A stretch of 64,000 nucleotides of DNA from Gelatoporia subvermispora B (taxonomy: Eukaryota > Basidiomycota > Agaricomycetes > Polyporales > Gelatoporiaceae), in NCBI GenBank assembly GCA_000320605.2, contig KB445819.1, positions 186,001 to 250,000 of the forward strand, in the 5' to 3' direction. Position numbers and translations under genes: made by a program. Below, piece after piece: positions 23,538 through 35,310 of the stretch; the first letter of the stretch is position 1; each line of letters begins with the position of its first letter. Under the pieces are notes generated by a model that searched no databases, was not told the DNA's origin, and saw nothing but the letters and a program-made list of their open reading frames with translations.

Positions 23538-24950
23538 CTAGCTCTTCTTCACCAGAACACTCTTGTTTCCCACCCGTTCAACCATCCACTTTGACTCCGA
23601 GTTATTCGGGATATTGAGACAGATGTGGACAGTCGACGGTACGCGCTCCGCGATCCAGAGCGCGAAGTGTTCCGCGTTGAACTGGCGCAAAGCCTCTGCT
23701 CCTCGTTCGCGAGCAGCATACCATTCGTCCTCTGTGGCGTACAGATCGAAGTCCCACAACGGAATGGTTGGAGCCTGTACAGTGAAAAATATATCGATGC
23801 TGCAAACTACCTCGAAAGGTTCCACTAGGCAGAGAGCACGCTCCTTCGACCGCCGATCAGTCTCGAGTTACACCGGTGTTGTTGCGATCGGGGGACTCAC
23901 AGCAATTTGCTCCCAGGACTCTTTGGTCTCCTCGTCTAGCACAATGATCATGGTCAAAATGGTGACATGCTGCGAACATGTCCAGAATGTCTCTATTAGG
24001 GAACTATGAAGATAATGTGACTTTGCGGTGAGTGTATGTGGATGGGCATTTTCGACAATAGGAATGAGATTCGCAACGTCTTCCCACGTCTCTGAGTCCG
24101 AGAACGTCACGTCAAGTCGCTCGACTGGACACAGCAGACCCGCGGCGTACAGAGTGGTCGCACGGCCTCCAAGAAAACCTAAACTCGGCCATCGCTGCTG
24201 CGCTTGAGCATTCATATTCGAATCGCGGATGGTTTGCACAGTCTGTCCAGCTTGTTTGGCGACTCCTCTGAGCCACAGGTGGACTAGACACGGAAATAGC
24301 CGCATGAGAACGTCGATATTGCATTGCACAGCATTGAAGTCGATGTCTAGCATCTGCACCTTGGGGTAGCGCCGAGCGTCTGCCGTTTGCCTGAAGACGA
24401 CGTTCGACAGACACACGTCCACGAGTGAGGCAGCGAACGGCCCAAGTACCTGATGTGCGTCCTGAGGGTCAAGGATCGGATCGAATACGGTGTGCAGCTG
24501 CGTGAGCGCCGAGGGTATTTGTGTAACGATCATTGCGGCGCCCTGGTTAAGGCAATATCCCCCCATGTGCAGGGCGGAGAGGTGGCCCAGAGCGGCTAGG
24601 GTGCGTGCTAGCGTCGGGTACGTGTCGAGAATGCTTTGGGCGATGTGCAGCTCGAGCTCCTCGAGGAGATATGCATGCTCCAGGACGGCTGTGAGGCGGG
24701 TGACGAGGCGTAGATCAAAGTTGTCCTCGTGTCTCGGTGTGCGAAGGACGAGACGGCGAAGCCAGCTACAGCGGATGGATGGCTCTTGCATGAGACAGTC
24801 GCAGAATGTGCCGAGGTGTTCCGGGTGGACAACGATGCGCATCTTAAGCAGGTATCTCAGGCCGAGAAGCTGCGCGTCCTTGCAGATGCGCATGACAGAT
24901 AATAAGTCTTCCCTCGACAGGAGCGGCATAATGTAGTCCACCACGTCCAT
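23538..24950 (-). CDS. F-box-like/LRR protein, reference copy of module family
   Basis: The main exon (23868-24950 region, 360 codons) starts MDVVDYIMPLLSREDLLSVM, a weak F-box-like helix pair. It continues with Leu-rich segments such as LLEELELHIAQSILDTYPTL. A second exon (about 23825 to the stop at 23538) carries DIFFTVQAPTIPLWDFDLYA and ends NKSVLVKKS. The intron opens at GTGAGTCC after EQIA(V), but I could not fix an in-phase acceptor; CTAG near 23827 is the best candidate. An upstream non-coding exon is possible, since the frame near 25.0-25.25 kb does not join well. It lies head-to-head with zinc-finger-family copy 1 at 25.87 kb, and two pseudogene relatives occur at 33.2 and 38.2 kb. 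Confidence 0.75.
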
Positions 24951-25866
24951 GTTGAGGGTTGGCCCTGCGCTGACGTATGCGCCGTTAATATCTTGCGCGA
25001 CTCACTACACTGACTCCGATCTACTCACCTTTGACGTTGAGCCTCTTCTGCATGATCTAAGAAGCCGGATGGTGCCATGTTGGTCTCAGGCGGAGTGAAA
25101 GTGTAGATGGGACTGAGCCCATGCTCAAGGACGACGCTGCGACGCGCTCTACGACCGGTGCTACTGATTTGGCCTTCACGAGGTGCGCCAAAGCGTGCCA
25201 GTATGAGCAGCAATACATCAATTGCTGATCTGGCCAGCGCACTCATAGTAGCCCCCATAGTCCCCGGCTTGGCTTCAGAGACAGAAACTTGAAGACAGAG
25301 TTAGGACAACACGGCACTTAGCAGCGGGGACGTCATGTTAGGATTTCGCACGATGCGAAGATTTCCGATTCCTTCCCCGCAGGTGAGACGGCGTCACGAT
25401 CACGGCGTTCTTTCATGCTGTCGCTGCTTGCAAGAGGCCGGGTATGGCAGTATTGTGGCACCGTGAGGAGTACTAATAGTACGTGCGATATACTACGAGG
25501 CCCCAAGCCTGGATACCGATGAGTATGTTGTACACAGGTATAGTGGTGTTGAAAGCGGCGGCACGATGCTAGACGATCTGCTGGAGGCTGTGCTCAAAAC
25601 GCTGAACGTGAATGATGCCGGCTGACACAGGTCACGTTGTCCTCTCCCTGAAAATACGAGCGCGCCACTTTCGAGCGTTTATTCACAGTTATTCACTTTG
25701 CGCTGCAGGTCGCCGTTGTACGTGTAGCATCCTCTCGAGCGGTATCGAACGTTCCCAAGGTCCCTTATGGCTGAATGTGTACGTGAGAGCGCATACAGGC
25801 ATAATTTTGCATGGTTCTGACATTTCGAATAATCTCTTGCAGAAACCATCCGACCCCAGCGAACAT

Positions 25867-26782
25867 ATGGCTCAATACCCACACGTGAACGCGGGGGTAC
25901 AAGTGCGCGTCTGAGATGGAGAAGGATCTGGCAAGCATAGACCCGGGTCTCTCATTTCGAACTCTGAGACACATGACGAAGAAATGGCGGAGCACGCAGA
26001 AAACTGTTCTTCGCCTTCCCCGACTGGATTAGCACTCGCCGTTCAGCTGCTCCCGAACTCGACTCGCATTGCCGATCCCGCGCTCGCTCTCACTTCAGCC
26101 CGTTGCAACAAGTGCCGCGCGGTGCTAACCACAGCTTATGGATCCGAGGGTTGTGCCAAATGCAGGAAGAAGAATCGTGAGAGGCGGAAGATGAAGAAGT
26201 GGAGTTACCAGGTATGGGATATAGCGGAAGAGTCATCAGAAGGCGGAGTTGAGCCTGAGACATCGTCGGGGAAAAGAAAGCTTCCGCCTCAGGATGTCGC
26301 TCGCATGCAGATACCCAAAGGGATGTTACGAGACGGCACGGAGTACCAGACGCGCGAGGCAGTCACGGAGGTACTCAAGGCAGCACTGGCGAAGTTTCAA
26401 GAAGCGGGCGAACGAATCGAATTCAACGGGTTCTTCACAGAGGTCTCTCGACAAAGCGACCCTTTCGACCACCGCGGGGTTGAACAGGTTGCAAAAGAGC
26501 TGGGTGTGATGTGAGCTCACTTGTTGCTTCGATATTTCTAGCATTCAACCCATGCAGCGGACTAGGTTAGGGCATAATTGTTACACAAGCTATCGTGAGT
26601 CTTGTGCAATACAGGAAACCTATTCTTGCTCGTGTGGCGCGAAGCCTCACACTAGATGGGGGGACTTCGTTCTGGGAGGCTCATGCGGAGGAATCGTCGA
26701 GCTGTACTGTGTGCCCCTTGAAACCGCAGGCTTGGGGAATGCGCATCACACACAAATGAACCGGTTCACAAAAGTCATCTGA
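25867..26782 (+). pseudogene. Zinc-finger family copy 1, decayed
   Basis: Homologous to the intact genes at 30315-32566 and 39250-41624. The conserved leader and start MAQYPHVNAG (ATG 25867) lose frame within about 15 codons, and GYKCASEMEK continues in another frame. The Ser-rich middle is missing. The zinc-ribbon half is open from 25984: RCNKCRAVLTTAYGSEGCAKC, then MLRDGTEYQTREAVTEVLKA, ending AKELGVM. The last module (YSCSCGAKP, then SCGGIVELYC) is at 26630-26720. It can be joined only through a 31-nt intron, and its end is shifted by one base. The 5' frame loss and the missing middle argue for a pseudogene, though 25984-26514 could still make a shortened protein. Confidence 0.75.
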
Positions 26783-26804
26783 TCCTGCTGTGTACATATT
26801 GAGA

Positions 26805-28552
26805 TTATATCTGTCTTCTCTTAATAATGACATTCAAGTCACCGATCGGTGGCATAATACCAGCGCCGATCCGATTCCTCGACATTTTTGGTATTTCGGG
26901 CTTCTTTGGGTCGATCCCAATCGTCGCGTATGTCAAAAGCAGCGCGATCAAGATCTTGAGCTCGCCCATAACGAAGTGTCTGCGCACATAAGCCCGTCAG
27001 CTATACCACGAAGATCTGTTTAAGATCGACCACTTGCCGTCCCTCGCACATCGACACGCCCCCACCGAACGGCATAGAATGATTTGGTACCGCCTTGCCG
27101 TTCTTCGTAAATTTCTGATTTTCCAGATACCGCGTCGGACGGAAGGCCTCCGCGCCCGGATGGATCTCCTCATCCAGATGTACCAGCCTCGTCACACTCA
27201 CGACCCGCTCGCCCACCCCCAATTCATACCCCTCCATCTCGACGGGCTCAATAACGCGGCGAAGGGCCATCACGTCGCTCGTCACGCGGAGCGTCTCCTG
27301 TATCGCTGAACCGAGCAGCGGGAGCGCACCCGCTGAGTCCGCGATGAACGTGTGGAACGCGTCTGGCGTGAGCGGTGTGCCAGGGTGCGCGGCGAGCCAT
27401 GCTGCGCGCGCACGGTCAAGCTCTTCGACAAGAGGCGCGAGCCCGCCGGGTTCTTGAAGCATGAAGACGATGAGCCAGTAGCCGGCCCAGATCGCGTTGG
27501 CCTCAGCCGCCCAGAGGTAGGATGCAAGCACGGTCGCGGCGGTCTCTGTGCTCTGCATCATGACCGGCCGTCAGTGCACCTCCGAGTATGCAGGGATGTG
27601 GCTTACCCAACCGGACCCGTCCGCCATGGAGAGCGTTGAGCGGACAAACGCAGGAAGCTCCGCGTCCTCCTTCTGCTTAGCCGTCTCTAAGTACTGTTCA
27701 ATGAGGCGGATCACCTCCCACCACGCCTTGTGTGGTCCAGGGAGCATGAAACGCGGGAGCCCCGCGAGCATGAGCGGGAACGCGTCATCGAACTTGCGGA
27801 ATGGCGCGTATGTCTCCATAGCGGGAAAATCTTTGCCCAGTAACGCGGCGGCAGCAGCGCAGTATGTCGGCGGGATGATAAATTGGATTAATGACATTGA
27901 CGTGCCGTCAGCGCCATCGATGGCCTTGCTGAAGAGCTCGAAAGCTCGCTCAGCGTATGCGCTGAGCAGCTCCGGGACGTTGCTTGGGGCGAGGGCACGG
28001 TGCTGGGCGGGGAAGTATGTGTCAATCATTGCTGGAGCATGCGTGACTTCGTGCGCAGTGGCGAAGACTTTTTCCATAATCTCCAGACGAAGAGGCATAA
28101 ACTCATAATGCTGAGAAGCGGATGTCAGGGCAAGACGAGGACCATGGGGGCCTTGGCCTTGGGTATACCTTGTTGTCTCGGTATATACCTTGGATCAACT
28201 GGTCTCCGGATGAGTCCCAGGGAGATGGTGCAGAATGAAAGGTTCAACACACCGACGGTGCTGTGACATAGGTAATCTCCTGACCGAGTGCCTTCACCCG
28301 AAAGACCGAACCATAGCGTGCTCTGTGTTCAGGATCACACGGAACGTGAATACAGGAACGTCGACTCAATGTTACTACCCACGAAGCCTCACGGAAGAAC
28401 TTGTCCGGGTCTTTGTTCAGATCCAACGCAGAGCCGAGCCAGGGTATCGTATATGGTACGAGGGGCGGTCTCCGAGAACGTGTCGATCTGAATCGCAAAA
28501 AGTAGCCGAGAACAGTAACTGAGAGCAACAAGAGAGCCCAATTTGTTGCCAT
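26805..28552 (-). CDS. Cytochrome P450 monooxygenase
   Basis: Haem-thiolate oxidase anchored in the ER. The N-terminal membrane anchor is WALLLLSVTVLGYFLRF, followed by a Pro-rich hinge with PPLVPYTIPWLGSAL. The K-helix ExxR is in AIQETLRVTS. The haem loop reads FGGGVSMCEGRHFVMGE after splicing, with Cys as iron ligand. Introns follow FFREAS (GTGGGT), TAPS (long, about 140 nt) and GSGW. A GC-AG intron at 26981-27037 sits just after the haem Cys: splicing there restores the expected GRHFVMGE, which GT donors nearby do not. The overall style resembles the CYP7/CYP8-like fungal group, a guess from motif flavour only. It lies tail-to-tail with zinc-finger copy 1. Confidence 0.88.
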
Positions 28553-29447
28553 TGAGTAGTTATATGTGTAAACAACGCAATACCAAGTGAACCAGAGTAG
28601 GACAGAATGTTGACCGTAGTGACAGAGTGGGCGTGAAGTAAGCTGAGAAGCGGAGGGCGAATGGTATGCGCCGGTTTAGGTGCCCGGGTATTTGGAACAG
28701 CCGAGCATCCGGCCGAAGGGGCGCGATTACATGGGCCGCCATCACGGGTGCAACGCGCCTGAAACGTTTGAGAGGAGTCTCCAACAGGGGAGGGAGGGCT
28801 CAGCCGCAGTCACAATGCTTGAGAAGCTACAGCTTCTGCACATATGAAGCCATGCACACTATTCATGGATAGGGGGAAGAGGTGGTTCGCAAACAGTACG
28901 TGTAGATGTCTGTAGGAGGCAACTTGCATTCATCCGACTGAATCTGTTCCACTGCAAGTCTCGCTGGCGCTAAACGGCTCAAAATCCTTGACGTTTTCGG
29001 ATGAGGGTGGCCACGTGACATTGGACATTAACGCGTCCTCGTAATAGGCGCTACTGGGATGACCGTGTCTACCGTCCAGCTCAACACATCCTCCAGCAGA
29101 TTGCCTACCATCTGGCATCGTGTTGTTGCCCTCCGTCGTGGCCATGTCTGTGCACAGCGTAATCATTCATACCAGAACCTATGCGTTTCATCTTATATCT
29201 TATACGCGATGCTCCCCAAAGAGCATTGACACTGTCATTCCGACCTCTCGCAAGTGGCAACAGCACAGAATGGCGCCATGATTGTGACACCGCCTGATTC
29301 GTGGGGAACCATGGAGTCTTCGCATCGTGTGAAGGTTCAACATGACCTTTCTGCTAGCGCTGTGCTACTCTGACACCCCCCTCGACTTTCTGTCTCTGAA
29401 ACCAAGACGGTGGACTATGGTGGCTACGACACTTACAGTCCGTAGTA
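28553..29447. other. Spacer at the centre of an inverted duplication
   Basis: About 0.9 kb between the P450 start and the P450 pseudogene. It should include the P450 promoter. I see no gene or repeat in it; the frames at 28930-29290 are not convincing. Confidence 0.4.
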
Positions 29448-30181
29448 ATGCAGAGCACAGAGATCGCGGCGACCGTGCTCGCGTCCTACCTCTTGGTGTC
29501 CGAGGACAACGCGATCTTGGCCAAATACTGGCTCATCGTCGTCGTGCTTCAGGAGGCTGATAGCCTCCTACCTCTCATTGCCGAGCTTGATCGTGTACGT
29601 GCAGCATGGCTCGCCACGCATCCCGACACAACGCTCGCACCGGACGCGCTCCACACGTGCGTCGCGTACTTGGCGGGCACGCACTTACTGCTCAGCTAAG
29701 TGATCCAGGAGACACTTCGTGTTACGAGCGACGCGATGGCGCTCCGCTACGTCGAGAACTCGTCGATATGGAGGAGTACGAGCTGGGTATTATAAGGCGA
29801 GTGAGTCGTGTATGTGACGAGGCTGGTGCATTCGCTTGAGATCCAGCGATGCCTTCCGTTCGGCACGGCATCTGGAGAATTCAAAGTTTGAGGCGGTGCT
29901 GAATTAGTCTGTGCCATTTGGCGGAGATGTATCGATGTGCAAGGGATGGTCAGTGACCGATCTTGATGACTTTGCGCGGTACGTGCTAACGGCTTTGGTA
30001 GTACGGATATATTGTTATGCGCGATATCAAGGCTTTGATCGCACTGCTTTTGACGTATGCGACGATTGAGATCAGCTCAAAGAAGCCCGACATCATGTCA
30101 AAGATAGCGAAAAATTGGACTGGGGCCGGTATCATGTTACTAATCAGAGAACGCAACGTTGTCATTAGGAGAGAGCTATGA
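29448..30181 (+). pseudogene. Cytochrome P450 pseudogene, 3' half, inverted copy
   Basis: It reads STEIAATVLASYLLVSEDNA and LPLIAELDRVRAAWLATHPD, close matches to STETAATVLASYLWAAEANA and LVEELDRARAAWLAAHPGT of the intact P450 on the opposite strand. A stop at about 29697 interrupts it just before VIQETLRVTSDAMALRYV, and frame is lost afterwards. A degraded haem loop FGGDVSMCKG (about 29917) and the final exon (IKALIALLLTYATIEISS, stop 30179-30181) remain. The 5' half is absent. It is tail-to-tail with zinc-finger copy 2, mirroring the intact pair. Confidence 0.88.
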
Positions 30182-30314
30182 GTTGGAGGTCCACATACGC
30201 ACGGCCTTACTTAGGTGGTCTCTGATATTCTACAATGAACATTAGTGTGGCCTAAATTAAGCTAGGAATCGATCTCTGAGTTCTCGTCCGCGCTGTGCCA
30301 GCCATTCATTTTGT

Positions 30315-32566
30315 TTACTTGTGTGTGATACGTACTCCTAAGGTGTTCCCCCAGATCCTGACAATGTCGCTCTCAACGAGCTGCTCGCAGTACAGCTCGA
30401 CAACTCCCCCACAACGACTTACGGCACCCGACTCCTTTGATTTCGATGAAATGCGAGGCTTCACACCGCACGAGCATGGATAATATCCGATCATGATATT
30501 AGTTCCGCGGTGGCTTGTATGGACCATCTTTCCGAACCTGCAACCATGGAAGTTCAGCAACAATTCGTCCCACAATGAGAAAGCTAGAAACAGCTCACTT
30601 CACGCCCACTTCATTCGCCAATTGCTCTGCTGCGTCGAGGTTGATGTGCGTACGTCGAACGACTTCGGTGAAACCACCGTGGAACTCGATTGGCTTCCGC
30701 TTGTCTTCAAACTTCGCCAACATCGCCGTGAGCTCCTGCTTGAATGCCTCGCGCGTCTGGTGTTCAGTGCCGTCTCGTAGCATCGAACTCGGTGGCACCA
30801 GATCAGCGATGTTCTGCAAGTGCATTCTTCTCTTTCCGAACACCTGTGCACCGCCGTCCGAAGGGCCTGCTGCATCCCGCACCCGTGCATTCGAGGACGC
30901 CCTCCACTGCTTCATGAACTCGGGAAATTCCCTGTGACACTTCCTCTTCTGTGCCGCTTTCCGCTTCTCTCGTTCTTTCGCTCTGCAATCTGAGCACCGC
31001 TTGAACTTGCAGAAGGCGGTCAGTGGAACGCGGCATCCCATACAACGGTGCAGGGTAAGTGCAGGTGGGGCAGGCGCAGGAGCTTTTGTAGAGGTCAGCA
31101 CATCGTTGCGAAGTTGAAGGTGCTGCGGGCTCACCGTCTGAATCCTGCATCATCTCGTCTTCTGACGTCCTCGCGGCTATTAGGGCAGATGATGGAACAA
31201 AGCAGTCGCCTTTCTGTCCTTCGTTTTTGGGCTTGGAGCTACGAGACTTGATACCTTGCGGAGGAGCGAGGGTATTTCTGGCGCGCTTGCTCGACCCTCT
31301 ATTTTGCATAAAGACCAAACGAATTGCGCGGTCGAAATCCGCACCGGAGTCCTCCCCATCGAACGTCCCGACATCATCTCTCGGTCTTTTTCTGGTCGGC
31401 ACCGGGCTGGGAGATCTTGACGAGTTGCGTAGCCCCTCGTCCTCCGGCGTGTCGCTACCAATCTGGAAAAACGGAGATGCAGCGTCGTCGCTACCGGTGG
31501 GATATTGCAAATCCTCCGTCGGATAAGATGTGGCGGGCTCGCGGTTAATTGGATCGCTGTCCCAAACTACACTCGGCACCTCGCTTTCGGCGGCCTCGTC
31601 CTCCGACTCCCTGTCCACACAATTCGATGCCGTACGATTGCGAAGCGGCTCTGGTTTTTTGGCAGCTAGGAGACGCGGCTTCGTTTGCACTTGAACAGAG
31701 GGGCCCTTTGACGCGATTGTCTTCCGAGTCGCTGCAGAGGAGGCCTGAGTGGTTGGACTGGGCAGAGGTTTCTTCGAACTCGCTCCAGGGTGAGAAGTGG
31801 CAGCTCTAACAGTCATAGTCGAGCCATCATTATTGATGCTCCGAGAAGTCCAAGCCGAGGCTCGACTCGTTCGCTGGTCTGTGTTGCGAACCCCCGCCAG
31901 TAGCTTCTGCTTCTTCGCTGCCGGATGCCTCATATCTAGTGTGCTGGTATCCTCATCTACTTGATGCGTTGAGAAAGCTCCGCGTTTCTTCGAAGTCTTG
32001 CTGGGCTTAGGTGGAGGTACATTTTCCTTCAAACCGGCAGAACGCCTAGCGCTGTCCACCACTTGCGACCTGCATTCCGAAAGGACGATGGCTTTAACAG
32101 CAGTCATCTGATTTTGAAGCTCTCTTCTGCCCGATCTCCTATCCAAGGGTGATAAAGCGAAGTCGGATACTGGCAACGGTGGTGGAGTGGAGTCTGCACC
32201 TCGGTCGAATGAACGTGCGGGAAGTTCGTGATGACTGCGGCTTGACGGCTCCGCGGAAGGTTGTTTGTGTGCTCGATCGGCATGGTCCCGAATAGAGGCG
32301 GCGCTCTGACTAGAATACCGTCCACAGGGGCACGTCATCTTCTGTGAAGTCGTGTCCCGCCTGACAACCGTCAAACAACCTGTGTTGAACACCCGTTACT
32401 GAGGATTTCGTAGTCCAGACAATGTGATGAGCGTACCATCGTACCAGACCTTGGTGGTAGGTCGATGGAAATTCGAGATATGAGACCCGAGTTTATGCTC
32501 GACGGATTGCTCTCCACATCGGTACGTGTACTTGCACCCCTCGTTCGCGTGCGGGCATCGAGCCAT
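30315..32566 (-). CDS. Novel multi-zinc-finger protein, copy 2, intact
   Basis: Function unknown; possibly a nuclear DNA-binding protein. CDS complement(30315..30537, 30599..31082, 31135..32379, 32437..32566), 693 residues, all introns GT-AG. Module 1: MARCPHANEGCKYTYRC, then KLGSHISNFHRP, an atypical C2H2-like finger. Module 2 spans the phase-1 intron and reads CPCG, 12 residues, then HADRAH (CxC-x13-H-x4-H). A long Ser/Pro/Lys-rich linker has basic clusters (KKRG, KKQK, RKRPRDD) that could act as nuclear signals. Module 3 is a zinc ribbon CMGCRVPLTAFCKFKRCSDC, followed by SMLRDGTEHQTREAFKQEL. Module 4, in the last exon, has YYPCSCGVKP and CGGVVELYC. The leader DNA upstream of the ATG is conserved in copies 1 and 3. 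It is divergent from an F-box-like remnant. Confidence 0.82.
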
Positions 32567-33236
32567 ACGTTTGCCGAGACCAGACACTTTCTGCCAGAGG
32601 CTTTTCGAAAGGTCAAGTCTATGCAAAGATCTGCCTGTATGCGTTCTCACATATACGTTCAGTGGCGACAGGCCTTGGGAACATTCGATGCGCTGGCTCT
32701 GAGGATGGTTTGCGTTTAACGGCGACCAGAGCGGTGCAACGCGAATAACTTTGGCGCGTTCGATTGCCCGAAGAGGAGACAACGTGACCGTGTCTCGCAC
32801 CCTCGGCACAGCCCGAGTGTTCCACAAAATCTTCGTCTCTTGTAGCAGTGAGTCTAGACTCCGAAGTCTAATAACATATCTTCTAGTATCATGTTGCGCT
32901 GACTTTGTCTTCAAATCTTTGTCTCCCATCGACCGGTGATCATAAGTTTCGGTGAGCGCAGTGATTTGGAATTGGTCAGGAGCCAATCTGTTACTCGTCT
33001 GGAGCCAATATCAGCAGGACCAGTACTAAAGCCCGCTGCAACGTCATTCTTCAACATAGGTTCAATTTGGTGCATTGCGTTACTCCATCAGAAATGATTT
33101 CTCGGAGTTATGCGAAGGAACTCAAATTCGCGGATGAAGAGACTTCTTTCAATGCAAATGCATCAGTCCGACCGGTACGTCATTCAGAGTCCATACGAGT
33201 TGTTCATTTCATCGATGATCAAGCCGTTAATGCAGA

Positions 33237-33900
33237 GACAGCTCTCGGTGTGGGCGCGGTAGACTGCACCGTGCCGCTTCTGGCCAAGGAAGACTTGTTG
33301 TCTGTCTTGCGCATTTACAGGGCATATCAATTCCGGGCCTTAGACACCCGCTCAAGACGCGCGTAATCATCCGTCGCCCCTGGCAGCACCACCTCGTGCT
33401 TTTCTGCTCGGACACGAGGACTTGGACAGTGGCTCGTTACCAGCCTCTCATCTGTTTTAAAACACGTAGCCCCTCGACGAACTGGAGCCCTATATCGTTC
33501 AAAGCATCCTCGACAAGCGTCCGCCGCTGGTACATGCACTGATCTCGTCGAATAGTCCCTCGTCCTTGTGCCGGTCGCGGAACATCAACTGGGAATAGTA
33601 GCAGCGGGAATGATTGTGCAAAGGGGGTCAACACACACAACTATATGTTCTTTTCGATTCGACCCCCGAATTCCAGGACATACATTCAGCTGTCGAACGC
33701 CGCCTTCGGACGTACGGCGGATGCCCGGCGCCACTCCAAGCTGTAGAAACAGACATCGAATTCATCGCCGTGCAACTGGCTTTTTTTGTACCTGATCCAT
33801 GTACGGCTGAGAGGGGGGCGAGCTCTCCGAGCAGTCTTCACACAAGTCGTAATTCAGTGTGAATCGATGATGACTGCTATAAACAACGTGGTGGAGCTCA
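33237..33900 (+). pseudogene. F-box-like/LRR gene remnant, divergent from copy 2
   Basis: Fragments in several frames match the gene at 23538-24950. VDCTVPLLAKEDLLSVL corresponds to VDYIMPLLSREDLLSVM; LVTSLSSVLKHV to LVTRLTAVLEHA; ELEPYIVQSILDKRPPLVHA to LEELELHIAQSILDTYPTLA; and FGRTADARRHSK to FRQTADARRYPK at about 33704. A stop falls in the last fragment, and frame changes occur between the blocks. The order is collinear with the intact gene but large parts are deleted. Its 5' end faces the start of zinc-finger copy 2. Confidence 0.8.
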
Positions 33901-35310
33901 TTGCGATGCCTGCTCATTTCACGTTTGTACCTGCATCTGTCGATTGCACTTGTATCGTCACACTGTTGTATCTTCTGAGCTCGCTTGAAAGTGTTGGATG
34001 AACGTTGGGTGCTTTCACCCCAGGTAGTCGTTTTGACGCTTCGAAGCAATACCTACGCGTCCCTGACAGTAGGTCCCGTTCGTGACGCTCTGTGTTTGAA
34101 TATTTGCTCGTTCTTGGAACGCTGTCGCTTGAGATCTGCAGCCCTGCGCACGTCCGGCAGTGAGCCTGCGCAGGACAACCCTAACCTGACGACGTGCGAC
34201 TTATGCAAGACGCCTGCACAGCACTACTCCTCCCAGGACTGTCGCAGCTATTCCCACCGTCTATTTGGAGCTTGGTGTTCGACATGGATATTAAAGTCTC
34301 GAAAATTGACAAATTTGTCAACTTACTTACCCCCTGTAGATCAGACAGAATACATCTGTCTGATTTACTGTGTCCTAAAGTCTGCACAAGGGGCCAGAAT
34401 GACTCGATCTTCGACAACGACGTTTTGGTGAATCCTCGCTCATCTGATCCATGTGACCTTCATCTGTTCAAGACAATCGCCTGACCATTCGCAGAGAATA
34501 GATTCACCTCCGCCCCCTGACCTCCAGGGCAGCAACACGTCAGCCATGGAAATGAGTACTCTACCTGACGTGTACAGGCTCACATGTTCATCAACATGTT
34601 CATCAGAACCAACCGCACCCGCGATACCGCAATCTCGCGCACTGGGAGATCAGATCCTACCGTTCGCAATCTTCTATTGTGCCATCCTCTGCCGTTCTGC
34701 GGCCGGCGAAGATCAGGGCGATATGATGTTTCCTCCGGAGTCTTCGGCAGATTGTTGAATATCGCGGAAATCTGCAACCCTGTTAAGGTGCGATCCACCA
34801 CCAGCTTATATCCGCGAACCCGACATACCTCCCGTAGATAGCGCACACGACATATATCACATCGATATGCCTAGCAGTTCAGACGCCTCAGAGCACTTCT
34901 GGCTGAGATAATCATTATGAATGCTCTCGAGGTCGCCGAGCTCCCTTCGTAAGTCGTATACACGTCTGTGAGTTCACATGTCGGCACTCGAGCACGGGTG
35001 CAAATGTGCATCAGAATCCAAAGATGTCGACGTATACAGTCCCTTGGCGGCCCCTTGCCCTCGACGGCGTGATTCATTGGAGTGCGTCCTGGATCGGCCG
35101 TATCACAATTTGTGCATCTTCGTGCTTACTTAATTCAAGGTGCTGCCCTGACCCCTCGGAACTGAGCGGTCCACTTCACCATTAGTTTCTGTTGCATATA
35201 AGGAGCTCGTGCACTATGAAGTCCTAGAGCACCGGTCCTCAATTACGAGCTTCAAGCTTCGATACCGATCCGGGACGCAACAAGGCGGTATCCACATCGA
35301 CCATATCGCG
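33901..35310. other. Intergenic region with two adjacent palindromes
   Basis: No supported gene. It contains a perfect 16-bp palindrome TTGACAAATTTGTCAA at 34306-34321 and, 18 bases on, a 10-bp perfect inverted repeat with a 5-base loop at 34340-34364 (arm ATCAGACAGA). The significance is unknown. Confidence 0.4.
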
